Shown here: piece by piece, positions 23,720 through 32,102 of the stretch
Layout of the letters: each line of letters opens with the position of its first letter
Numbering within the stretch: position 1 is the first letter of the stretch
The notes under the pieces: generated by a model
Databases searched by the model: none
Told to the model about the DNA's origin: nothing
The model's input: the letters and a program-made list of their open reading frames with translations, nothing else
NCBI GenBank assembly: GCA_002317175.1
Contig: DCJA01000020.1
Location: 1 to 38,091 of the forward strand
Length of the DNA: 38,091 nucleotides
From: Lachnospiraceae bacterium UBA1712
Lineage (GTDB): Bacteria > Bacillota > Clostridia > Lachnospirales > Lachnospiraceae
Direction: 5' to 3'
Program-made: the position numbers and the translations under genes

Positions 23720-25810
23720 ATGTACAAGACATTTAGTATGGAACTTGCTGGTCGTACACTCAGCGTTGATATTGGAAGAGTAGGCGCTCAGGCTAACGGT
23801 TGTGCATTTATGCACTATGGCGACACAACAGTTCTTTCAACAGCAACAGCAAGTGAGAAGCCAAGAGACGGTATCGATTTCTTCCCTCTTTCAGTAGAGT
23901 ACGAAGAGAAGATGTACGCAGTTGGAAAGATTCCAGGTGGTTTTAACAAGAGAGAAGGTAAGGCAAGCGAGAATGCAATCCTTACAAGCCGTGTTATTGA
24001 CCGTCCTATGCGTCCTTTATTCCCAAAGGATTACAGAAATGATGTAACACTTAACAACATGGTAATGAGCGTAGATCCAGAGTGCAGACCAGAGCTAGTA
24101 GCTATGCTTGGTGCTGCAATCGCAACATCTATTTCAGATATCCCATTTGATGGCCCATGTGCTACAACACAGGTTGGTATGATTGATGGAGAACTTATTA
24201 TCAACCCTAATCAGGAGCAGTGGAAGGTTGGAGATCTTAACCTTACAGTTGCTTCTACAAGCGAGAAGGTTATCATGATTGAAGCAGGAGCTAATGAGAT
24301 TCCTGAGGCAAAGATGATCGAAGCAATCTACAAGGCACACGCTGTTAACCAGGAGATTATCGCTTTCATCAACAAGATGGTTGCTGAAGTTGGTAAGGCA
24401 AAGCATGAGTATACAAGCTGCGCTATTCCAGCTGAACTTTTCGATGCTATTAAGGCTATCGTAACACCAGAGCAGATGGAAGAAGCTGTATTTACAGATG
24501 TAAAGCAGGTTAGAGAAGAGAATATTCGTCAGATTAAGGAGAAACTTACAGAGGCATTTGCTGATAATGAGGAGTATCTTGCAGTTCTTGACGAGGCAGT
24601 ATATCAGTATCAGAAGAAGACAGTAAGAAAGATGATCTTAAAGGATCACAAGCGTCCAGATGGCCGTCAGATCACACAGATTCGTCCACTTGCTGCAGAA
24701 GTAGATCTTATTCCAAGAGTTCACGGTTCTGCTATGTTTACTCGTGGACAGACACAGATCTGTAACGTTACTACTCTTGCACCACTTTCTGAAATGCAGA
24801 AGATTGATGGTCTTGACAGCAACGAGACAACAAAGAGATATATGCATCAGTATAACTTCCCAGCATACTCTGTTGGTGAGACAAAGGTTAGCCGTGGACC
24901 AGGACGTCGTGAAATCGGTCATGGTGCATTAGCTGAGAGAGCACTTATCGCTGTTCTTCCAAGTGAAGAAGAGTTCCCATATGCAATCAGAACTGTATCT
25001 GAGACATTTGAGTCAAATGGTTCAACATCAATGGCTTCAACATGTGCATCATGTATGTCACTTATGGCTGCAGGTGTTCCAATTAAGAAGATGGTAGCTG
25101 GTATCAGCTGTGGTCTTGTAACTGGTGATACAGATGATGATTTTGTACTTCTTACAGATATCCAGGGGCTCGAAGATTTCTTCGGCGATATGGACTTCAA
25201 GGTAACAGGTACAACTGAAGGTATTACAGCTATCCAGATGGATATTAAGATTCATGGTCTTACAAGAGCAATCGTTGAGGGTGCTATTGCAAGATGTCGT
25301 GAAGCCAGACTTTTCATCATGGATACATGTATGAAGCCAGCAATTGCTGCTCCAAGAGAGACAGTTAACGAATATGCTCCAAAGATTATTTCTCTCCAGA
25401 TTGATCCAGAGAAGATTGGTGAAGTTGTTGGTCAGCGTGGTAAGACAATCAATGAGATTATCGCTCGTACAGAGGTTAAGATTGATATAACAGATGATGG
25501 TAAGGTTTCAGTTTGTGGAACAGACCAGGCTAAGATGGATCAGGCTGTTGAGATGATTAAGACTATCACAACAGAATTTGAAGCAGGCCAGGTATTCAAG
25601 GGTGTAGTTGTATCTATCAAGGAATTTGGCGCATTTGTTGAGTTCGCTCCTGGAAAAGAAGGTATGGTTCATATCTCAAAGATTTCTAAGGAAAGAATCA
25701 ACCGTGTAGAAGACGTATTAACACTTGGCGACAAGGTTACTGTTGTATGCATGGGCAAGGATAAGATGGGCAGAATGAGCTTCTCTATGAAGGATGTAGC
25801 TCAGGCATAA
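23720..25810 (+). CDS. pnp: Polyribonucleotide nucleotidyltransferase (PNPase)
   Basis: A 696-residue phosphorolytic 3'-5' exoribonuclease, a trimeric component of RNA decay. Two RNase PH domains are separated by a helical domain (the second begins KRPDGRQITQIRPL and contains GSAMFTRGQTQ). A KH domain (IGEVVGQRGKTINEII, about 570-620) and a C-terminal S1 domain (GVVVSIKEFGAFVEFAPGKEG, about 630-695) follow. The ATG at 23720, with AAGGAG just upstream, gives the normal N-terminus MYKTFSMELAGR; the open frame reaching back to 23618 runs through the leader hairpin and is not used. Confidence 0.98.
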   Translation: MYKTFSMELAGRTLSVDIGRVGAQANGCAFMHYGDTTVLSTATASEKPRDGIDFFPLSVEYEEKMYAVGKIPGGFNKREGKASENAILTSRVIDRPMRPLFPKDYRNDVTLNNMVMSVDPECRPELVAMLGAAIATSISDIPFDGPCATTQVGMIDGELIINPNQEQWKVGDLNLTVASTSEKVIMIEAGANEIPEAKMIEAIYKAHAVNQEIIAFINKMVAEVGKAKHEYTSCAIPAELFDAIKAIVTPEQMEEAVFTDVKQVREENIRQIKEKLTEAFADNEEYLAVLDEAVYQYQKKTVRKMILKDHKRPDGRQITQIRPLAAEVDLIPRVHGSAMFTRGQTQICNVTTLAPLSEMQKIDGLDSNETTKRYMHQYNFPAYSVGETKVSRGPGRREIGHGALAERALIAVLPSEEEFPYAIRTVSETFESNGSTSMASTCASCMSLMAAGVPIKKMVAGISCGLVTGDTDDDFVLLTDIQGLEDFFGDMDFKVTGTTEGITAIQMDIKIHGLTRAIVEGAIARCREARLFIMDTCMKPAIAAPRETVNEYAPKIISLQIDPEKIGEVVGQRGKTINEIIARTEVKIDITDDGKVSVCGTDQAKMDQAVEMIKTITTEFEAGQVFKGVVVSIKEFGAFVEFAPGKEGMVHISKISKERINRVEDVLTLGDKVTVVCMGKDKMGRMSFSMKDVAQA

Positions 25811-25868
25811 GCCTGTATATGATAAAGTAGTGGCCGTTAGTGACATGCTTTATTGAAAGTGTAATTGT

Positions 25869-25901
25869 TAGGCCTGGTCTTTTGACCGGGCCTATTCTTT
25901 T
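25869..25901 (+). terminator. Intrinsic terminator of pnp
   Basis: Eleven-base stem TAGGCCTGGTC / GACCGGGCCTA (one T-G pair), loop TTTT, then TTCTTTT. Confidence 0.9.
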
Positions 25902-25925
25902 GAGAAGAACGAAAGGTAATAAGTA

Positions 25926-27515
25926 ATGAGTAACATTGAGCAGGAGATTAATAAAAGACGAACATTTGCCATTATCTCTCATCCTGATGCTGGTAAGACA
26001 ACTCTTACTGAGAAGTTTCTCTTATATGGTGGAGCAATCAATCTGGCAGGATCTGTAAAAGGTAAGGCAACTGCCAGACATGCAGTCAGTGACTGGATGG
26101 AAATAGAGAAGGAAAGAGGTATTTCTGTAACCAGTTCCGTACTTCAGTTTAATTATGACGGATACTGTATCAATATTCTTGATACACCTGGACATCAGGA
26201 TTTCTCAGAGGATACATACCGTACTCTTATGGCCGCTGACAGTGCAGTAATGGTAATTGATGGTGCCAAGGGTGTCGAGCCACAGACGAGAAAGCTTTTT
26301 AAGGTCTGCGGTATGAGAGGTATACCTATTTTTACATTTATTAACAAGATGGATAGAGATGCCAATGATACTTTTGAACTTTTGGATGAAATAGAAAAAG
26401 AACTTGGAATTGCTACTTGTCCAATAAACTGGCCAATAGGTTGTGGTAAAGTATTTAAAGGAGTATATGACAGACAGAAGCGTGAGGTCGTTACATATTC
26501 TGATACAGAGAAGGGTACCAAGGAAGGCGAGACCAGTATCATTTCCATTGATGATGAGGACAAGGTTACAGCAGCTATTGGTGAAGAGAGAAAGTCTATT
26601 CTTTTCGACGAAATAGAGCTTCTTGATGGAGCCAGTGCTGAGTATGATCTGGATGCTATTCAGAGTGGTAAGCTTACACCGGTATTTTTTGGTTCGGCAC
26701 TTACCAACTTTGGTGTTGAGATCTTCTTACAGTATTTCCTTAAGATGACAACCACACCACTTCCTCGAAAGTCTGGGGACAACATGATTGATCCTGTTAA
26801 GAATGATTTTTCTGCATTTGTCTTCAAGATTCAGGCCAATATGAATAAGGCACACAGAGACAGAATCGCTTTTATGAGAATCTGTTCAGGCAAATATGAT
26901 GCCAATATGGAAGTGAAGCACGTACAGGGTGGAAAGACCATGAGATTGTCAAGACCTCAGCAGATTATGGCGGACGAGAGAAAGATTCTTGATGAAGCTT
27001 ATGGCGGAGATATAATAGGCGTATTTGATCCAGGTATTTTCTCGATAGGAGATACACTGTGCATGCCTAAGGATAATATTAAGTATGAAGGCATACCTAC
27101 TTTTGCTCCTGAGCATTTTGCGAGAGTGCGCCAGATAGACACTATGAAGAGAAAGCAGTTTATTAAGGGTGTTACTCAGATAGCACAGGAAGGTGCTATT
27201 CAGATCTTCCAGGAGTACAATACTGGTATGGAAGAAATCATAGTAGGTGTTGTCGGTGTTCTTCAGTTTGAAGTTCTCAAATACAGACTTGAGAACGAGT
27301 ACAACGTTGAGATAAGGCTTGAACCGCTGCCTTATGAGCATATCAGGTGGATAGTGTCATATGATACAGAGCTTGATAAGATTGTTGGTACAAGCGATAT
27401 GAAGAAGATTAAAGATCTTAAGGACAGACCTTTACTGTTGTTCATTAATGAATGGAGTGTAGGTATGACTCTTGATAGAAATAAGGGACTTGAACTGTCT
27501 GAATTTGGAACCTGA
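25926..27515 (+). CDS. prfC: Peptide chain release factor 3
   Basis: A 529-residue translational GTPase that recycles RF1/RF2 after peptide release. G1 is SHPDAGKTTLTE, switch I includes the RF3-type DWMEIEKERGISVTSSV, G3 is DTPGHQDFSEDTYR and G4 is NKMDRDA. The RF3-specific C-terminal region follows, with VVGVLQFEVLKYRLENEY. The length is normal. AAAGG about eight bases upstream supports the ATG at 25926. It lies between the pnp terminator and the transglutaminase-like gene, with which it may be co-transcribed (25-base gap, no terminator seen). Confidence 0.97.
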   Translation: MSNIEQEINKRRTFAIISHPDAGKTTLTEKFLLYGGAINLAGSVKGKATARHAVSDWMEIEKERGISVTSSVLQFNYDGYCINILDTPGHQDFSEDTYRTLMAADSAVMVIDGAKGVEPQTRKLFKVCGMRGIPIFTFINKMDRDANDTFELLDEIEKELGIATCPINWPIGCGKVFKGVYDRQKREVVTYSDTEKGTKEGETSIISIDDEDKVTAAIGEERKSILFDEIELLDGASAEYDLDAIQSGKLTPVFFGSALTNFGVEIFLQYFLKMTTTPLPRKSGDNMIDPVKNDFSAFVFKIQANMNKAHRDRIAFMRICSGKYDANMEVKHVQGGKTMRLSRPQQIMADERKILDEAYGGDIIGVFDPGIFSIGDTLCMPKDNIKYEGIPTFAPEHFARVRQIDTMKRKQFIKGVTQIAQEGAIQIFQEYNTGMEEIIVGVVGVLQFEVLKYRLENEYNVEIRLEPLPYEHIRWIVSYDTELDKIVGTSDMKKIKDLKDRPLLLFINEWSVGMTLDRNKGLELSEFGT

Positions 27516-27540
27516 TAGAAGCTGGTTCTTGGGAGGCATT

Positions 27541-28866
27541 ATGAAAAAAGCACTTGTCTATCTCGCATTTTCAATACTGATTCTTGGAATGATAATATCC
27601 TATGATGTTACCAAGTGTGATGGACAGGTTATTATGAAGCATTTCATAAAGTCTGACTATGAGCCGGTTTATGAGGACTATGAGCCAGCTGTATATGAGC
27701 CAACCAAGGAAGCCGAAGAAGCAAAACCAACTGCAGTTGTTACTGTGGAGGTTGAAAAGGCGCAAATCGAAGAAATAGAGCAGACTGAAGCAACAGAGGA
27801 TGAAAGTCTGGTTGAGGATGAACAGGATGACAGTGTCAGTGAGGCTGAGGATTCTTCGAGGGGCTTTGAGTATTACTTCAACCATCTGGAGGATGACAAG
27901 GAGAAGAAACTGTACAGAAGCATGTATAATGCTTTTGAACAGGTTGGCAGTGGCAATACCATTCCTACAGTAGATGATGAGACCATGAACAAGATAGCTG
28001 GTTATATCAAGATGGATCATCCTGAGCTCTATTACATCAAGGATATGGGCTATACGCATTACACTCTTGGTGGCCAGATTCAGAAGACTGTAATAGCGGC
28101 TAACTATACCGATTCCAAAACTGTAATAAGTATGGAACTGGAGAATATGAATGCCATTGCTGATTCGGTGATAGCAAGTATTCCAGCGGGCGCAGATGAC
28201 TATACTAAGGTGAAGGCTGTATATGAATGGATTATTCTCAATACAGAGTATGACCTAAATGCAGCTGATAACCAGAATATAAAGTCTGTTCTTCTGGGAA
28301 AGAAGTCTGTATGCGCAGGCTATGCAAGAACTATGCAGTTTATTCTTAATAAGGCTGGCGTTAAGACCACTATGGTGGAGGGTAAATCGCTGGTTACCGG
28401 TGAGAATCATGCATGGAATCTAGTCTTTGCGGATGGCAATTATTATTATGTGGATCCAACCTGGGGAGACGCTTCCTATGTTGGCAATGAATATCAGGAA
28501 GAGGGCAAGAAGAATGGTATCAACTATGATTATCTTCTGGTTACAACAGAGGAGATAAACAGGACCCATGTCATTGCTTCTTATCTGCCTATGCCTCTTT
28601 GTAATAGTATGGACGATAACTATTATGTGAGAGAAGGATTATATCTGTATGGCCTTGATACTACTGCTTTGGCAGCTATGTTTGATAATGCTTACAATCA
28701 GGGCAGGGAGGCTGTCTCATTCAAATGTGCAAACCTTGAGACTTATGATGAAGCAAGGAATTATCTCATAAGAAATAATGGTATTTTTGACTACCTTCAT
28801 GGTGATACTAATAAGATTTCCTACGTGGAGAATGAGGAACAAAGAACACTTTGTTTCTGGCTATAG
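27541..28866 (+). CDS. Exported transglutaminase-like protein
   Basis: A 441-residue protein with an N-terminal signal or anchor helix (KALVYLAFSILILGMIISYDV, about 3-23). A repetitive acidic linker follows, with three YEP motifs (DYEPVYEDYEPAVYEPTKE) and a Glu-rich stretch to about residue 115. The transglutaminase/papain-fold domain has C258 in SVCAGYAR, H290 in ENHAWNLV and D305 in YYVDPTWGD, a complete Cys-His-Asp triad. Such secreted domains are usually cysteine proteases or cross-linkers of the cell surface; the substrate is unknown. The ATG at 27541 is set by GGGAGG four bases upstream; the longer frame from 27472 overlaps prfC. The C-terminal 130 residues match nothing I recognise. 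Confidence 0.85.
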   Translation: MKKALVYLAFSILILGMIISYDVTKCDGQVIMKHFIKSDYEPVYEDYEPAVYEPTKEAEEAKPTAVVTVEVEKAQIEEIEQTEATEDESLVEDEQDDSVSEAEDSSRGFEYYFNHLEDDKEKKLYRSMYNAFEQVGSGNTIPTVDDETMNKIAGYIKMDHPELYYIKDMGYTHYTLGGQIQKTVIAANYTDSKTVISMELENMNAIADSVIASIPAGADDYTKVKAVYEWIILNTEYDLNAADNQNIKSVLLGKKSVCAGYARTMQFILNKAGVKTTMVEGKSLVTGENHAWNLVFADGNYYYVDPTWGDASYVGNEYQEEGKKNGINYDYLLVTTEEINRTHVIASYLPMPLCNSMDDNYYVREGLYLYGLDTTALAAMFDNAYNQGREAVSFKCANLETYDEARNYLIRNNGIFDYLHGDTNKISYVENEEQRTLCFWL

Positions 28867-28878
28867 ATATGCTATAAT
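28851..28878 (+). promoter_or_regulatory. Promoter of the asp23-nusB-xseA cluster
   Basis: TTGTTT (28851-28856), 16 bases, then a perfect TATAAT (28873-28878) preceded by TGC, an extended -10. It overlaps the end of the transglutaminase-like gene and could drive everything from asp23 onward. Confidence 0.75.
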
Positions 28879-28916
28879 TTAGTCGATGGTTTTTGAATAA
28901 AGAACGGAGTGATTTT

Positions 28917-29294
28917 ATGGAAAAAGAGATTAAGAACGTTGATACAGTAGATGAGCAGGGAATAGGAACAGTTCAGATAGCTGATGAAGTTGTAGCTGTT
29001 ATTGTTGGAATAGCTGCTACAGAAGTTGACGGTGTTTCTGCTCTTGATGGAAATATCACCAATGAGATAATGAGCAAGGTTGGAATGAAAAACATTGCCA
29101 AGGGTGTAAAGGTCGAGATTAACAATAACAAGGTTGCAGTTGATGTCAGTCTTACAGTTGAATATGGCTACAATATTCCAGCAACATGCGCAAAGGTTCA
29201 GGAAAAGATCAAGAATACAGTTGAGAATATGACAGGTCTGAAGGTTACAGATGTCAATGTTCATATTTCCGGCGTTGAGATACAGAAGGATTAA
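28917..29294 (+). CDS. Asp23/Gls24 family envelope stress response protein
   Basis: A 125-residue member of the Asp23/Gls24 (DUF322, YqhY) family. GTVQIADEVVAVIVGIAATEVDGVSAL and the VEINNNKVAVDVSLTVEYG core are characteristic. In B. subtilis yqhY also lies next to nusB and has been linked to control of fatty-acid synthesis; Staphylococcus Asp23 is tied to envelope stress. The ATG at 28917 has GGAG seven bases upstream; the longer frame beginning at 28893 has no ribosome site. It is the first gene of the cluster. Confidence 0.92.
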   Translation: MEKEIKNVDTVDEQGIGTVQIADEVVAVIVGIAATEVDGVSALDGNITNEIMSKVGMKNIAKGVKVEINNNKVAVDVSLTVEYGYNIPATCAKVQEKIKNTVENMTGLKVTDVNVHISGVEIQKD

Positions 29295-29302
29295 TATTAT
29301 TC

Positions 29303-29704
29303 ATGAGCAGAAGAGAATTAAGAGAACAGATATTCAAATTATTGTTCCGTGTGGAATTTAACTCTGAAGAGGAGATGGATACACAGTGTGAACTGTTCTT
29401 TGACGACGTAGATACTCATTTTGAGGAAGCGGATATGCAGTATATCCAGAACAAATATAGTCTTATCTACGAGAAGATCGAAGAGATTGATAAGCTTATT
29501 GATGAGAAGGCTAAGGGCTGGACAGCTGAGCGAATGGGCAAGGTTGAGCTTACAATCATTAGATTAGGTGTTTATGAAGTATTATTCGATGACGAAGTTC
29601 CAGCCAGCGTTGCTATCAACGAGGCAGTTGAACTGGCAAAGAAGTTTGGGCAGGATAAGTCCAATGGATTTGTTAACGCGGTACTTGCCAAGTTTGTCGA
29701 ATAA
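29303..29704 (+). CDS. nusB: Transcription antitermination factor NusB
   Basis: A 133-residue helical protein that pairs with NusE (S10) on boxA of rRNA transcripts. The N-terminal RRELREQIFKLLFRVEF and C-terminal VPASVAINEAVELAKKFGQDKSNGFVNAVL match the family throughout. The start lies only eight bases after asp23, with a weak AAGGA at a long distance, so translation may depend on coupling. In B. subtilis folD stands between nusB and xseA; here xseA follows directly. Confidence 0.96.
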   Translation: MSRRELREQIFKLLFRVEFNSEEEMDTQCELFFDDVDTHFEEADMQYIQNKYSLIYEKIEEIDKLIDEKAKGWTAERMGKVELTIIRLGVYEVLFDDEVPASVAINEAVELAKKFGQDKSNGFVNAVLAKFVE

Positions 29705-29711
29705 TTGAGCG

Positions 29712-29730
29712 ATGACATGATGAATGTCAT
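29712..29730 (+). repeat. Inverted repeat at the xseA ribosome site
   Basis: ATGACAT / ATGTCAT with loop GATGA, directly in front of the GGGAG ribosome site (29731-29735) of xseA. It may affect ribosome access or couple xseA to nusB translation. Confidence 0.35.
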
Positions 29731-29741
29731 GGGAGATTAGC

Positions 29742-30956
29742 ATGCAGAAGGCATATACAGTAGCACAGGTTAATTCATATATAAAAAATATGTTTTCTCA
29801 GGACTATCTGTTGAATTCTGTGTCAGTTAAGGGTGAAGTGAGCAATTGTAAGTATCATTCATCCGGTCATATATATTTTACTTTGAAGGATAAGCTAAGC
29901 GTGCTTGCCTGTGTAATGTTTGCAGGCAACAGGGCGACGGGCTTATCTTTTCCTTTAAAAGAAGGAATGCAGATAGTTGTTACTGGCAATATTGACCTTT
30001 ATGAGAGAGATGGCAAGTATCAGCTATATGCAAAGAAAATCAGTCAGGATGGCATTGGAGAACTCTATGAGCGCTTTGAGAGACTCAAAGAGGAACTCAA
30101 AGAACGCGGGATGTTTGCGAGTGAATACAAGAAGCCAATTCCTGCATTTGTTAAAAGGCTGGGAGTAGTTACGGCTCCAACAGGTGCAGCTGTAAGAGAT
30201 ATAATCAGCATAGCCAAAACGCGTAATCCATATATAGAGATTATTCTTTATCCGGCGCTGGTGCAGGGAGAAGCTGCAGCACCAAGCATTGTACAGGGAA
30301 TAAGAATGCTGGAAGCCATTGGTGTGGATGCCATGATAGTAGGACGTGGCGGTGGCTCTATGGAGGATTTGTGGGCCTTTAATGAAGAGATTGTGGCACA
30401 GGCTATATTTGACTGTGACATACCTGTTATATCTGCTGTTGGACATGAGACAGATACTACCATAGCTGATTATGTTGCGGATGTAAGAGCAGAGACTCCT
30501 TCAGCGGCTGCGCAGATAGCAGTTTGTGAGATAAGCCGAATAGAGGATGCTATTGAAGGCTACAGAGAAGACTTATACAGGAATATTATTCGTGAGATAG
30601 AAAGACAGAGAAACAGATTACAGCTGGCTAAGAGTAATCTGAACCGACTGAGCCCTGCTAATCAGATAAAGGACAAGAGATATTACACCATGCAGCAGGA
30701 GGAACTGCTGAAGAAATACATGCTTTCAATTCTTGAGAGAAAGAAGCATGAGCTGGGACTTGTAGCGGGAAGACTTAATGGTGTGTCACCACTAGCCAAG
30801 CTTAATCAGGGTTATTCATATGCCCGGTCCGAGAATACAGGGAATATCAAAAGTGTATCTCAGGTTCAAAATGGAGATAAGTTTGACTTATATGTAACAG
30901 ATGGTGTTATAAGCAGTGTTATCTGTGACATTAAACAGATAGAGAGGAATGCGTAG
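29742..30956 (+). CDS. xseA: Exodeoxyribonuclease VII large subunit
   Basis: A 404-residue catalytic subunit of the single-strand-specific exonuclease VII. The N-terminal OB-fold includes SVKGEVSNCKYHSSGHIYFTLKD, followed by the catalytic domain with VVTAPTGAAVRDII, GRGGGSMEDLWAFNEE, SAVGHETDTTIADYVADVRA and TPSAAA. A coiled coil precedes the short C-terminal domain (LAKLNQGYSYAR). The ATG at 29742 is chosen because GGGAG is six bases upstream; the in-frame ATG at 29724 lies in the inverted repeat. The stop abuts the xseB start. Confidence 0.97.
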   Translation: MQKAYTVAQVNSYIKNMFSQDYLLNSVSVKGEVSNCKYHSSGHIYFTLKDKLSVLACVMFAGNRATGLSFPLKEGMQIVVTGNIDLYERDGKYQLYAKKISQDGIGELYERFERLKEELKERGMFASEYKKPIPAFVKRLGVVTAPTGAAVRDIISIAKTRNPYIEIILYPALVQGEAAAPSIVQGIRMLEAIGVDAMIVGRGGGSMEDLWAFNEEIVAQAIFDCDIPVISAVGHETDTTIADYVADVRAETPSAAAQIAVCEISRIEDAIEGYREDLYRNIIREIERQRNRLQLAKSNLNRLSPANQIKDKRYYTMQQEELLKKYMLSILERKKHELGLVAGRLNGVSPLAKLNQGYSYARSENTGNIKSVSQVQNGDKFDLYVTDGVISSVICDIKQIERNA

Positions 30957-31178
30957 ATGGCAAAGGATAATGAGATGACATTGGAGGAGATGCTTAAGGC
31001 TCTAGATGAATGCACCCAGAAGATGGAACAGGGAGAATTATCGCTGGAAGAGTCATTTGAAGCATTTAAGGCAGGAATGGAGCTTGTAAAGAACTGTAAT
31101 GACAGTATAGACAAGGTTGAAAAAGAAGTGGTAAAGCTTATGGATGATGGCAGTGTGGAACCACTGGATGAGGAGTAG
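30957..31178 (+). CDS. xseB: Exodeoxyribonuclease VII small subunit
   Basis: A 73-residue helical-hairpin protein that decorates the XseA coiled coil. TLEEMLKALDECTQKMEQGELSLEESFEAFKAGMEL is the family core; the length is normal. It starts the base after the xseA stop with GAGAGG eight bases upstream, fitting co-translation of the two subunits. Confidence 0.93.
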   Translation: MAKDNEMTLEEMLKALDECTQKMEQGELSLEESFEAFKAGMELVKNCNDSIDKVEKEVVKLMDDGSVEPLDEE

Positions 31179-31181
31179 CGT

Positions 31182-32099
31182 ATGACATTCAATGAAGAAT
31201 TGACATTAAAAGTTGAATATATTGAAAGCGTGTTGGACAAATTTGTTCCAGAGGAGGAAGGATACGCTAAGACAGTTATAGAGGCTATGAATTATAGTCT
31301 TAAGGCTGGTGGAAAGAGACTCAGACCACTTCTTATGTTTGAGGCCTACAGACTGTTTGGCGGAGAAGAGGATGTTATTGAACCATTTATGGCTGCAATA
31401 GAGATGATACATACCTACTCACTGATACATGATGATCTTCCATGTATGGATGATGACGAGTACAGAAGGGGCAGAAAGACTACTCATACTGTGTATGGTG
31501 AAGGTATGGCTGTGCTTGCCGGTGATGGTCTGCTTAATTATGCTTTTGAAACTGCCTGCAAGGCATTTGATAAGCTTAATGTGCTTCAGGGCAATGAGTA
31601 CAATGCAAAGACCATTGGCAGAGCTATCAGCATACTGGCTGGAAAGAGTGGAATCTACGGTATGATAGGTGGACAGTGCGCTGATATTGAAGCAGAGAAT
31701 CTGCCAGCAGATCAGGTCACTGAAGAAAGACTCTTATATATTCATGAGCATAAGACTGCAGCGCTTATTCAGAATGCGCTTATGGTAGGAGCTGTTCTTG
31801 CAGGCGCCAATGAGATTGATCTTGCAAAGATTGAAAGAGTTGGTTATAACATAGGCCTGGCTTTCCAGATACAGGATGATATTCTGGATGTAACCAGCAC
31901 ACTTGAGCAGCTGGGGAAGCCAGTAGGTTCAGATGAAAAGAATGGAAAAACTACATATGTTTCTATTAATGGCCTTAACAAGTCCAAGGCTGATGTGGAG
32001 GCATTAAGCGAAGAGGCTGTCAATATTCTTAAGAATATGGGAGACGGCAACGAATTCCTTGAGGAATTGGTAATATATTTAGTAGATAGGACAAAATAG
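31182..32099 (+). CDS. ispA: Polyprenyl (farnesyl/geranyl) diphosphate synthase
   Basis: A 305-residue trans-prenyltransferase condensing IPP with DMAPP/GPP. KAGGKRLRPLL is the substrate-binding start, HDDLPCMDDDEYRRGRKTTH the first aspartate-rich motif and FQIQDDILD the second. The residues before the first motif give a short-chain (C10-C15) product in related enzymes, hence the IspA call, though chain length is inferred. AGGAG lies six bases before the ATG, inside the end of xseB. dxs follows, so early and middle isoprenoid steps are joined. Confidence 0.94.
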   Translation: MTFNEELTLKVEYIESVLDKFVPEEEGYAKTVIEAMNYSLKAGGKRLRPLLMFEAYRLFGGEEDVIEPFMAAIEMIHTYSLIHDDLPCMDDDEYRRGRKTTHTVYGEGMAVLAGDGLLNYAFETACKAFDKLNVLQGNEYNAKTIGRAISILAGKSGIYGMIGGQCADIEAENLPADQVTEERLLYIHEHKTAALIQNALMVGAVLAGANEIDLAKIERVGYNIGLAFQIQDDILDVTSTLEQLGKPVGSDEKNGKTTYVSINGLNKSKADVEALSEEAVNILKNMGDGNEFLEELVIYLVDRTK

Positions 32100-32102
32100 C
32101 AA

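Noticed and set aside
27571..28059. 162-codon minus-strand frame opposite the transglutaminase-like gene
   Set aside because: It has low-complexity hydrophobic composition and no ribosome site, and lies fully opposite a well-supported gene. The same applies to other long minus frames, for example 6521-7030 and 18381-18791.
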